Positions 25,181 through 32,187 of a stretch of DNA of 64,000 nt are shown in pieces. Positions within the stretch are counted from its first letter, which is position 1. The number at the start of each line of letters is the position of its first letter. The stretch lies in contig JBDKTA010000004.1 of assembly GCA_039680605.1 (NCBI GenBank), positions 124,001 to 188,000 of the forward strand, read 5' to 3'. The notes below the pieces were generated by a model. That model was not told where the DNA came from. It saw nothing but the letters and a program-made list of their open reading frames with translations, and searched no databases. Made by a program: the position numbers and the translations under genes. This DNA comes from Planctomycetaceae bacterium (GTDB lineage: Bacteria > Planctomycetota > Phycisphaerae > SM23-33).

Positions 25181-26266
25181 ATGCACCCGCAATCAATCGT
25201 AGACCATTTTAACGTCCCCCCCGCGGCGGCCGTCGCCCTCCACGGCAGCGGGCTCATTCATGAGACCTATATCGTCACCTGCGATGACGGCACGCGGTAC
25301 ATCCTTCAACAGATCAATCACAAGGTCTTCCGCAACGTGCCTGCCATGCAGGAGAACATTCTGCGCGTGACGGACCACCTGTGGCGAAAAGTTCAGGAAG
25401 AAGGAGGCGATCCGGCACGCGAGGTGCTGACGCTGGTGCCGACGACGGAGGGCAGGAGCTTCTGCCGCACCGGCGGGGGCCGCGAGACGTTCTGGCGGAT
25501 GTACCGCTTCATCGAAGGCGCCCGCACGTACGACGCCGCCACGCCTGCCCAGGCGCGTCAGGCCGCCGCGGCCTTCGGGCGGTTTCAGCGCCGGCTGGCG
25601 GATCTGCCCGACCCGCCGCTGCACGAGACCATCGCGGGGTTTCATCACACGCCCTCGCGGTTCGAGGCGTTCATGCGCGCCGCCGAGGCCGACGCCGCCG
25701 GACGCGCCACCGACGCGGCCGCCGAGATCGACTTCGCCCTGGCGCGCCAGGACATCGTCGCCGTGCTGGAGGACCTGGCCGCCGCCGGAGACCTGCCCCG
25801 CCGCGTCGTCCATAACGACACCAAGCTCAACAACGTCCTCATCGACGACGCGACCGGCCGGGGCCTGTGCGTGATCGACCTGGACACCGTCATGCCGGGC
25901 CTGTCGGTGATCGATTTTGGCGACTGCTGCCGCACCGCCGCGGCCACCACGGCAGAGGACGACCCCGACGCGTCGCGAATGGGCGTCGATCTGGACATGT
26001 TCGCCGCCCTGGCCGAGGGCTACCTGAGCGAGGCGAGGGCGTTTCTGACGGGCGAGGAAATCGAGCACCTGCCCTTCGCCGCGCGCCTGATCACCTTCGA
26101 GCAGGGTCTGCGGTTCCTGACCGACTGGCTGGCCGGCGACGTGTATTACAAGATCACCCGCCCGGGGCACAACCTCGATCGCGCGCGGGCGCAGTTCAAG
26201 CTGGTGCGGGAGTTCGAGGACGCTCACGAGACGATGGCCGCGATCATCCGCCGGTGCCTGGATTAA
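25181..26266 (+). CDS. APH-fold kinase, N-acetylhexosamine 1-kinase-like
   Basis: A 361-aa phosphotransferase. Motifs are YILQQINHKVF near 39, the catalytic VVHNDTKLNNVLID (about 208-221) and the DFG-equivalent VIDLDTVMPG near 231. The pattern fits the NahK-like branch that phosphorylates free HexNAc at C1 using ATP. It follows the nucleotidyltransferase on the same strand. The start at 25181 directly abuts a repeat element and has no ribosome site, so the native leader may have been displaced. The stop codon overlaps the edge of a CCCGGATATTTCACCGC repeat. Confidence 0.85.
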   Translation: MHPQSIVDHFNVPPAAAVALHGSGLIHETYIVTCDDGTRYILQQINHKVFRNVPAMQENILRVTDHLWRKVQEEGGDPAREVLTLVPTTEGRSFCRTGGGRETFWRMYRFIEGARTYDAATPAQARQAAAAFGRFQRRLADLPDPPLHETIAGFHHTPSRFEAFMRAAEADAAGRATDAAAEIDFALARQDIVAVLEDLAAAGDLPRRVVHNDTKLNNVLIDDATGRGLCVIDLDTVMPGLSVIDFGDCCRTAAATTAEDDPDASRMGVDLDMFAALAEGYLSEARAFLTGEEIEHLPFAARLITFEQGLRFLTDWLAGDVYYKITRPGHNLDRARAQFKLVREFEDAHETMAAIIRRCLD

Positions 26267-26284
26267 CCCGGATATTTCACCGCA
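26264..26284. repeat. Solo CCCGGATATTTCACCGCAG repeat edge
   Basis: TAACCCGGATATTTCACCGC matches the outer edge of the element at 17184-17388. Its first three bases are the stop codon of the kinase gene. Confidence 0.6.
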
Positions 26285-26327
26285 GTCGATCATGAACCTT
26301 CGGTTCACCCGAAACCATGAAAGTCCC

Positions 26328-26426
26328 GGGTGGCATGGCGACACGCGCAGCGGGTCGCCATGGGGCCGGTGCGCTGAGCATCATGGCGACCCACGAGAAA
26401 CAGAAACGTGTGTCGCCATGCCACCC
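26328..26426. repeat. GGGTGGCATGGCGACACGCG inverted element
   Basis: Terminal arms GGGTGGCATGGCGACACGCG (26328-26347) and the inverse (26407-26426) match at 19 of 20 positions. An inner hairpin pairs GGGTCGCCATG with CATGGCGACCC. It is in the gap between the kinase and rnc. Sister copies are at 63776-63900 (whole) and 37321-37361 (inner part). Confidence 0.88.
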
Positions 26427-26441
26427 CACGGCGCGCGGGGG

Positions 26442-27143
26442 CTATTCCTGTACCGGCGGCTCCAGCACGCCCAGCTCGACCAGCGCCGCCAGGGCGGCGG
26501 CTTGCTCGGCGTCCTTCTTGCAGATGCCCCAGGCGGCTTTGAACTGCCTGCCGTTGACGCTGACCGCCACCTCAAAGCACTTGCGATGGTCGGGGCCCTT
26601 TTCGTCCAGAAGCTGGTACGAGGGGCGATGATTGAAGGTCTTCTGCAGATACTGCTGGAGAATGGATTTGTAATTGCACTGATGTTCGCTGGCCTTGGAC
26701 TGGCGGATATGAGGCCCCAGCGGGCCCATGAGAAACTTCCGCGCCGCGGACAGTCCGCCGTCGAGGAAGACCGCCCCGACCACCGCCTCAAAGACCGCCG
26801 CGGCTACCGATTCCGGCAGCGGCTGGCTGCCGCCCATCCCCTTGCCCAACACCAGCGCCTCGCACAGACCGATGGCCTGGGCCATCTCCGCGCAGGTCTT
26901 GCGGGACACGACGGCAGACTTGATCTTCGTCATGTCGCCTTCGTGCAGATTGGACGGGTCGCTGTAGAGTTCGTGGCAGACGACCAAGCCGAGGATGGAG
27001 TCGCCCAGAAACTCCAGGCGCTCGTTGCTTTCCACGCGCGTGGCGGCCACCGACGCATGCGTCAGCGCCAGTGAGAGAATGGCTGGATCGTTAAAACGAT
27101 AGCCGATGAGTTCCTGACATTTGTCTAGAGCGTGCTGATCCAC
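26442..27143 (-). CDS. rnc: Ribonuclease III
   Basis: A 233-aa RNase III of normal length. It cleaves double-stranded RNA in rRNA maturation and mRNA control. The signature NERLEFLGDSILGLVV (about 40-55) holds the catalytic Glu/Asp; the second acidic cluster is in ESVAAAVFEAVVGAVFLDGG near 110; a dsRNA-binding domain follows (NYKSILQQYLQK to the end). Start is GTG 27143 with GGAG 14 bases upstream, rather far. A -10 TATAAT (27249-27244) gives a leader of about 95 bases. RNase III substrates could include the many hairpin repeats of this genome (inference). Confidence 0.95.
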   Translation of the reverse strand: MDQHALDKCQELIGYRFNDPAILSLALTHASVAATRVESNERLEFLGDSILGLVVCHELYSDPSNLHEGDMTKIKSAVVSRKTCAEMAQAIGLCEALVLGKGMGGSQPLPESVAAAVFEAVVGAVFLDGGLSAARKFLMGPLGPHIRQSKASEHQCNYKSILQQYLQKTFNHRPSYQLLDEKGPDHRKCFEVAVSVNGRQFKAAWGICKKDAEQAAALAALVELGVLEPPVQE

Positions 27144-27243
27144 AGACTTCGATAGCTCCAGACCGCTGACGATAACCGCCGAAGGCCTCCCCGGAGCCTT
27201 GGTGGGTATAGTCAGGGGTCCAACAAGTCACTGATCTCCGCTT

Positions 27244-27249
27244 ATTATA
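27244..27249 (-). promoter_or_regulatory. -10 element of rnc
   Basis: TATAAT on the minus strand, 100 bases upstream of the GTG start, with no strong -35. The region 27144-27420 otherwise holds only the rnc leader and the upstream region of the glycosyltransferase gene. Confidence 0.45.
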
Positions 27250-27420
27250 CGATTCAGCCGCCGCGGCGTGAAGAGGAAAAACTCGCCGCCTGACGGATCG
27301 CCCTGCGCGTGAAAAGCCTATCGGGATTGCCCGCCCGCGCGTTAGCATACCGCTCGGGACCGAGGCTGTCCCCGCCCGGGTGTTATCGAGTAGTACCGGC
27401 GATAGAAGATCGTTCGAGCG

Positions 27421-28527
27421 ATGCAGACGGCAATGGAGTACGCACGAGGGGCCGCCGCGACTGGCGCCAGGCCGTCAGGGCCTGATGTCCGCCCCTGGGT
27501 TCTCATTCCCGCGTACAAACCCGATGAGGAGCTGCTGCGCCTGGTGGGCGCCCTGGCGGACTCGCCGGTCGTTCAGGCGGTGGTGGTCGTCGACGACGGC
27601 AGCGGAGGGCAGTACGCGGCGATCTTCGCGCGGCTGGCCCGGATCGCCCGCTGCAGCGTTGTCTCACACGTGACGAATCTCGGCAAGGGCGCCGCCCTGC
27701 GAACGGGCCTCAATTATGGCGCGACGCGCCTGTCCGATTCCGTCGGCTGCGTCACCGCCGACGCCGACGGGCAGCATCGCCTGGAGGATATCCTTCGTGT
27801 GGCCGCTCGGCTGGCGGAGGCTCCGCGCAGTCTGGTTCTGGGCGCGCGGGCCTTTGAAGGCGAGGTGCCTCTTCGCAGCCGGTTCGGCAACCGGGTCACG
27901 CGGACGACGCTGCGCCTGGTGACGGGGCTGCGGCTCAGCGACACCCAGACGGGCCTGCGGGGGATACCGGCGGCGTTCATCCCGGACATCGTGCGCCTGC
28001 GGAGCAGCGGTTATGACTTCGAGATGGAGATGCTGCTCGAAGCCCATCGCGTAAAGGTCGTAGTCGTCGAGGAGCCCATCGCCACGATCTACACCGACAA
28101 CAACAGCGGGTCGCATTTCAGCCCGCTGCTGGATTCGATGCGGGTATATTTCGTGCTGCTGAGGTTCGCCGCCGTCTCGCTGCTGACGGCGGGCGTCGAT
28201 TTCGTGGTCTTCGCGGTCTCGATGTGGATGGCCCCCAACGTCCTGCTGGCGATGGCGGCCGGCCGCGCGGCGGCCATCGCCTTCAACTACCACAGCAATC
28301 GCAAAATCGTCTTCCGCTCCAGGAGCACGTCGCGCTGGACGTTTCCGGGATACCTGGCGCTGGTGATCTTCAGCGGCCTGGTCAGTTACGCCCTGATGCA
28401 ACTGCTGGGCAACCTGGCCGCCCTTCCTGTTCTGGCCTCGAAAGTGGTTGCCGAATCCATCGTGTTCGTCTTCAACTTCGCCGTGCAGCGGGACCTGATC
28501 TTCCGCGGCCGAGGTGACGTGGAATGA
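27421..28527 (+). CDS. Family-2 glycosyltransferase fused to a GtrA-like membrane domain
   Basis: A 368-aa two-domain protein. Residues about 25-230 are a DPM1-like GT2 domain (VLIPAYKPDEELL, VVVDDGSGG, GKGAALRTGLNYG, TADADGQHRLED as the DxD site). About 235-365 is a GtrA-like four-helix membrane domain with NYHSNRKIVFRS. Such fusions make polyprenyl-phosphate sugars and move them across the membrane. The next two genes overlap it (a methyltransferase, then a GT39-type membrane transferase), so the three probably decorate an envelope glycan. No good ribosome site precedes the ATG. Confidence 0.88.
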   Translation: MQTAMEYARGAAATGARPSGPDVRPWVLIPAYKPDEELLRLVGALADSPVVQAVVVVDDGSGGQYAAIFARLARIARCSVVSHVTNLGKGAALRTGLNYGATRLSDSVGCVTADADGQHRLEDILRVAARLAEAPRSLVLGARAFEGEVPLRSRFGNRVTRTTLRLVTGLRLSDTQTGLRGIPAAFIPDIVRLRSSGYDFEMEMLLEAHRVKVVVVEEPIATIYTDNNSGSHFSPLLDSMRVYFVLLRFAAVSLLTAGVDFVVFAVSMWMAPNVLLAMAAGRAAAIAFNYHSNRKIVFRSRSTSRWTFPGYLALVIFSGLVSYALMQLLGNLAALPVLASKVVAESIVFVFNFAVQRDLIFRGRGDVE

Positions 28528-29162
28528 CCGCCTCGACGGACTGGCAAGCATACTACGGTCGGCCGTTTTGCGCCTCGGGGCTGTCGCGCCGGTACACGCG
28601 GCGGGTGCTGCTGGGGATGATGGAGCGCTTTATCGACCGCTCGGGCGGCGCGGCGCTGCGCGTGGCGGAACTCGGCGGCGGCGGCAGTTGCTTTCTACAG
28701 AGCGTTCTGGCCCTGCTGCCGCTGGAGGAGTATCACGTGTTCGACACCAGCGCCGCCGGGCTCGAGCGGGTCCGCCAAGAGGCCCGGCAGGGAGCGGTCC
28801 GGCTGCACCAGGCGGACGTTCTGGACGGGGCGGCCGCCTTTGCCGGCACGTTCGATCTTGTCTTCAGCGTCGGTCTCGTCGAGCACTTTGACGCCCCGGG
28901 CACCGCCAAGGCCATCGACACGCACTTTGAGATGCTCCGCGCGGGCGGCCTGGCGATCATTTCCTACCCGACGCCGACATGGTCTTACCGGCTCATTCGC
29001 GGTGCGGCCGAGGCGGCGGGCGTATGGCGTTTTCCCGACGAGAGGCCCCTGCGAGGGCAGGAGGTGCTGCCGGTCGTCGCCCGTCACGGCCAGGTGCTGG
29101 GGCGAAAACTCCTCTGGCCCATCCTGCTGACGCAGGAGATGATCGCCGCCAGGAAACGCTGA
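28524..29162 (+). CDS. Class I SAM-dependent methyltransferase
   Basis: A 212-aa methyltransferase with motif I VAELGGGGSC (about 47-56), an acidic residue at the end of strand 2 in YHVFDTSAAGLERV near 72, and FDLVFSVGLVEHF near 112. The substrate is unknown. It overlaps the glycosyltransferase stop by four bases (ATGA) and its stop overlaps the next start (TGATG), so its acceptor is probably a lipid-linked sugar or glycan precursor. Confidence 0.85.
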   Translation: MTASTDWQAYYGRPFCASGLSRRYTRRVLLGMMERFIDRSGGAALRVAELGGGGSCFLQSVLALLPLEEYHVFDTSAAGLERVRQEARQGAVRLHQADVLDGAAAFAGTFDLVFSVGLVEHFDAPGTAKAIDTHFEMLRAGGLAIISYPTPTWSYRLIRGAAEAAGVWRFPDERPLRGQEVLPVVARHGQVLGRKLLWPILLTQEMIAARKR

Positions 29163-30757
29163 TGAAGATGTTGCAGAGCATGAACCCGCCGGCGGCCCTG
29201 GAGCCGCAGAGCCTGATACCCCCGCCCTCGCGGCGATGGCGGGACGGCGTCTGGCTGATCGTCGCGTTTCTCTATCTCACTGGGGCGTCGTGGCAATGGT
29301 GGCCGACGAAGGACAGCGCCCTGTATTTGAACCTGGCGCGCTCGCTGGTCCGCGGCGAGGGCTACAGCATCAACGGCACGCTCAACACCACCGTTACGCC
29401 CGGTCTGCCGGCGATGATCGCGGGCCTGTGGCGCCTCTTCGGCGAGCACATCTATGCCCCGACCCTGGCGATGACCCTCTGCGGGCTCATCGCCCTGTGG
29501 CTGGGCTATCGACTGGTCCGGGCGATCGATTCGCCCGCGATGGCGCTGGGCGTGCTGGCGGCGACGGCCTTGTCCTTCAAGTTCTACCGCCACAGCGGTC
29601 TGGTGCTGACCGAGGCCCCGTCGGCCGCCCTGGTCGCGGCGATTTTGGCCGTGTGGTACCTGGGTCGGCGCTGGTCCCTCGCCTGGAACGTCGCGGCGCT
29701 GACGCTGCTTTCGGCGGCGGTGGTTACCGTTCGCGTTCCGCTGGTGGCGCTGATGGTGATTATCGCGGCGGGCGTGCTGCTGGAGGTGCGGGCGGTTCCC
29801 TGCCGGCGCCGCCGCCTCTGGAGCGCGGGGGCAATACTGGCCGGGGCGCTGGCGCCGACGGTAATCTTCTACTGGCTCAGCCGGTCGCTATCCCAGGAGA
29901 CGCCGCTGTACCTGAAGGTTCTGGCGGAGGAGCCCCTGGCCGGGCCGACGCTGATCGGCCGCCTGGTGGGCACGGTTCAGGGCATGACGCTGGGTCTGCC
30001 CAATGTGCTGGCGGAGATGTTTTCCGGACAGGACGGGCTGGTGATAGCCTTGGTGCTGGGTTACCCGCTGCTGGCGCTGATGATCGTCGGTCTGGTCGGC
30101 CAGTGGCGCCGCGGGCTTCGGATCCTGCCGCTGGCGGCGATAATTTTCCCCCTCGTTTCGGCGCTGAGCCTCGGGGCCTGGGCGGTCAAGGTGCGGTACC
30201 TCATTCCGCTGCACCTGGTGATGATCCTGCTCGTGCTGCAGGGGCTGCTGATCGCCGCGGCCCGACTCAAACCCTTCGCCGATCGCCGCAAACTCGCCTT
30301 CGTGCTGATCGTGGCGGTGGCTTGCAGTGTCGCCGCCAATGCGCCGCGAATGCTCAAGCGATGGTATCGCAGCGCCGTCGCGGCCCGGACGAACTCGTTC
30401 TTCAGCACGATCGATGCCGGACAGTATCGCGACCTTCCCGCCCTGGCGGCCATGTTTCGCACAGCCGGCGATGGCCCGATAGCCGTGGCGCCCGACCAGG
30501 CTCTGGTGCTCCAGTATTTTGCTGACCGTCCCGTTGAGATGATGGTTCCACCGGTGGAGACGGTTGGCGATGCTGACCGCCAGGCCGCGTCGATCCTCCG
30601 CTCTCGCTGCGCCTTGGCGGTGCTGGACCGGGAAGTGCCCGACGCGTTCGCCCGCCGCCTGGGTGAGCTTCTGACTGCCCCGGTCGACGGCGACCCGCAG
30701 TACCAGCTTGTCGAAGGGCTGAAGAACCATCGGGTCTGGCGCCGCCGCGGACCTTGA
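29162..30757 (+). CDS. Polytopic glycosyltransferase, GT39/PMT-like
   Basis: A 531-aa membrane protein with about eleven hydrophobic helices in its first 430 residues and a C-terminal extracytoplasmic domain. The first loop after helix 1 has KDSALYLNLARSLVRGEGY (about 50-68), the place of the catalytic Asp in PMT-like transferases that use polyprenyl-phosphate sugars. It completes the three-gene operon with the GT2-GtrA protein and the methyltransferase. The acceptor is unknown. Confidence 0.82.
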   Translation: MKMLQSMNPPAALEPQSLIPPPSRRWRDGVWLIVAFLYLTGASWQWWPTKDSALYLNLARSLVRGEGYSINGTLNTTVTPGLPAMIAGLWRLFGEHIYAPTLAMTLCGLIALWLGYRLVRAIDSPAMALGVLAATALSFKFYRHSGLVLTEAPSAALVAAILAVWYLGRRWSLAWNVAALTLLSAAVVTVRVPLVALMVIIAAGVLLEVRAVPCRRRRLWSAGAILAGALAPTVIFYWLSRSLSQETPLYLKVLAEEPLAGPTLIGRLVGTVQGMTLGLPNVLAEMFSGQDGLVIALVLGYPLLALMIVGLVGQWRRGLRILPLAAIIFPLVSALSLGAWAVKVRYLIPLHLVMILLVLQGLLIAAARLKPFADRRKLAFVLIVAVACSVAANAPRMLKRWYRSAVAARTNSFFSTIDAGQYRDLPALAAMFRTAGDGPIAVAPDQALVLQYFADRPVEMMVPPVETVGDADRQAASILRSRCALAVLDREVPDAFARRLGELLTAPVDGDPQYQLVEGLKNHRVWRRRGP

Positions 30758-30763
30758 CAGGTT

Positions 30764-31807
30764 CTACAACCGCGCGGAGCAAGCTCCGCCGCTAAACGAT
30801 GTCAGCACCTCCTGCATCGCCTGGAGATTTTTCGGCGGCGTGTCGCGGGGAACGGCGTGCGAGGGGGCGAAGATCAGCCCGCCCCGAGCGCCGGCCGACA
30901 GCAGACGCCGCGTCTCCTCCCGCACCTGCTCGACCGTCCCGAAGGGCAGCACCTTCTGGACGCTCATCCCGCCGTGGAACGCCAGCCGCCCGCGGTACCG
31001 CTCGATCAACGCGGGGCAGTCCATCACCTCCGGCTGGAACGGATTGAAGCAGTTCAGCCCGATCTCGACCAGATCGTCGAAGAGGCTGTCCACGCGGCCG
31101 CAGGAGTGCAGGAAGATGTACTTGCCCGCCGCGCGGATGGGCGCCCACATGCGGGCCAGGCGCGGCTTGATGAACGTCCGCCAGTGGTCGATGCCCATGA
31201 TCAGGCCGCTTTGCATGCCGTAGTCGTCGCCGAAGAGGAAGGCGTCGAAGTCGTGCCGCAGGGCGTGGCGGATCTGGCGGAGGTTCTCGTCGGCGATCGC
31301 GTCGAGCAGCTCGTGGACGAACTGCGGGCGCTCGAGCATGTCCATCAGCAGCGGCTCCATCCCGCGCATCGTCCAGGCCCGCTCGTAGAGCGAAAAGCCG
31401 ATGTTGAACAGCGTGAACAGCCCCTGCCCCCGCGCCCAGGTCAGAAAACCCGCGATATGCTCGTATGCGCGCGGGTCGTCGGCGTTGGGCCATTCGTACC
31501 TCGCCAGGTCCTGTGGGCTCTTCAGCGGCCAATCGCACGGCGTGCCGATATCGACGTCAATGGTCTTGTCCCACACCACGCCAAAGGCGTCGCGCCAATA
31601 TCCCGGCCGAACCTCCCCACTGCGGCCGGCGATGGCCGCGCCGCCTGTGACCATGTGCGGCGCCAGCCAGTGCCAAAGGTCGTCGACTCCCAGGTGCGCC
31701 CGCAACTTCACCGCGCAATCCTGCGTCGGGTCCCACGACCACGGCACATAAGGCGGCGGCCGAAACTCCAGCGCCTCGATAACGATCTCTCTCCGCGTTG
31801 CCGGCAT
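30764..31807 (-). CDS. URO-D family protein with HSCGR motif, MtaA-like
   Basis: A 347-aa (beta/alpha)8 protein. Unlike the paralogue at 2643 it keeps FLHSCGRVDSLFDDL near 228, the region that supplies His/Cys zinc ligands in methylcobamide methyltransferases, and GDDYGMQSG near 193. Methyl transfer from a methylated corrinoid or small molecule is plausible; heme synthesis is unlikely. Start ATG 31807 is preferred over the TTG at 31828. The last residues are written by the GCGGAGC palindrome at 30774-30789. It faces the GT39 gene, six bases apart. Confidence 0.82.
   Translation of the reverse strand: MPATRREIVIEALEFRPPPYVPWSWDPTQDCAVKLRAHLGVDDLWHWLAPHMVTGGAAIAGRSGEVRPGYWRDAFGVVWDKTIDVDIGTPCDWPLKSPQDLARYEWPNADDPRAYEHIAGFLTWARGQGLFTLFNIGFSLYERAWTMRGMEPLLMDMLERPQFVHELLDAIADENLRQIRHALRHDFDAFLFGDDYGMQSGLIMGIDHWRTFIKPRLARMWAPIRAAGKYIFLHSCGRVDSLFDDLVEIGLNCFNPFQPEVMDCPALIERYRGRLAFHGGMSVQKVLPFGTVEQVREETRRLLSAGARGGLIFAPSHAVPRDTPPKNLQAMQEVLTSFSGGACSARL
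30774..30789. repeat. GCGGAGC-AA-GCTCCGC palindrome at the end of the second URO-D gene
   Basis: A perfect 7-bp stem with a 2-base centre, lying between two convergent genes and encoding part of the URO-D C-terminus (GGACSARL). It may terminate transcription weakly, though T-runs are absent. Confidence 0.55.
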
Positions 31808-31970
31808 ACACTCATCATACCGCTGCAACCCAGCCGTGACTACCGCCTGTGGTGGCGCGGAACAGCCACGAGGCTATCAGAAAAGGGGGGCTCGAAGACG
31901 TGGAATGTCCGATGCTTGGCGCTTGTCCTGGGAGCAAGCACTGCGATCTTAAGATTTTCCCCCACTTTAC

Positions 31971-31999
31971 TTGAATCAGGTCATTACCCTACCTACAGT
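31971..31999 (+). promoter_or_regulatory. Promoter of the GH36-like gene
   Basis: TTGAAT (31971-31976) and TACAGT (31994-31999) are spaced by exactly 17 bases. Transcription would begin near 32006, leaving a leader of about 180 bases. The stretch 31808-31970 upstream shows nothing else clear beyond a small GCTTG/CAAGC hairpin (31921-31939). Confidence 0.55.
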
Positions 32000-32011
32000 A
32001 ACAGTGGCGGG

Positions 32012-32089
32012 AGACCTTAGCGAGGGTCGGGTGGAAAGCATCGCGGAGCCGATCGGACGCAAGAGAAGTCCGAAGGGTCCCGCGATGCT
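32012..32089 (+). ncRNA. Candidate structured leader RNA of the GH36-like gene
   Basis: Two hairpins sit just after the predicted transcript start. The first pairs GACCTT with AGGGTC around an AGCG loop (32013-32028). The second has a perfect 10-bp outer stem AGCATCGCGG/CCGCGATGCT (32037-32046 with 32080-32089), a 6x6 internal loop and an inner 6-bp stem TCGGAC/GTCCGA (32053-32058 with 32068-32073). I cannot match it to a known riboswitch class. Local GC is lower than in the flanking genes. Confidence 0.4.
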
Positions 32090-32187
32090 CATTTGGTCAC
32101 TTCATTGGCACTTTCTTGCTCATTGGGGCTCGTTCTACTATTCTCTCAAGCCATCGGTTGATCCCTACCTTCGTGGAGCCAGGACTG

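Noticed and set aside
26292-27074. Plus-strand open frame opposite rnc
   Set aside because: RNase III motifs on the minus strand are unmistakable. The plus frame begins inside a palindromic repeat.
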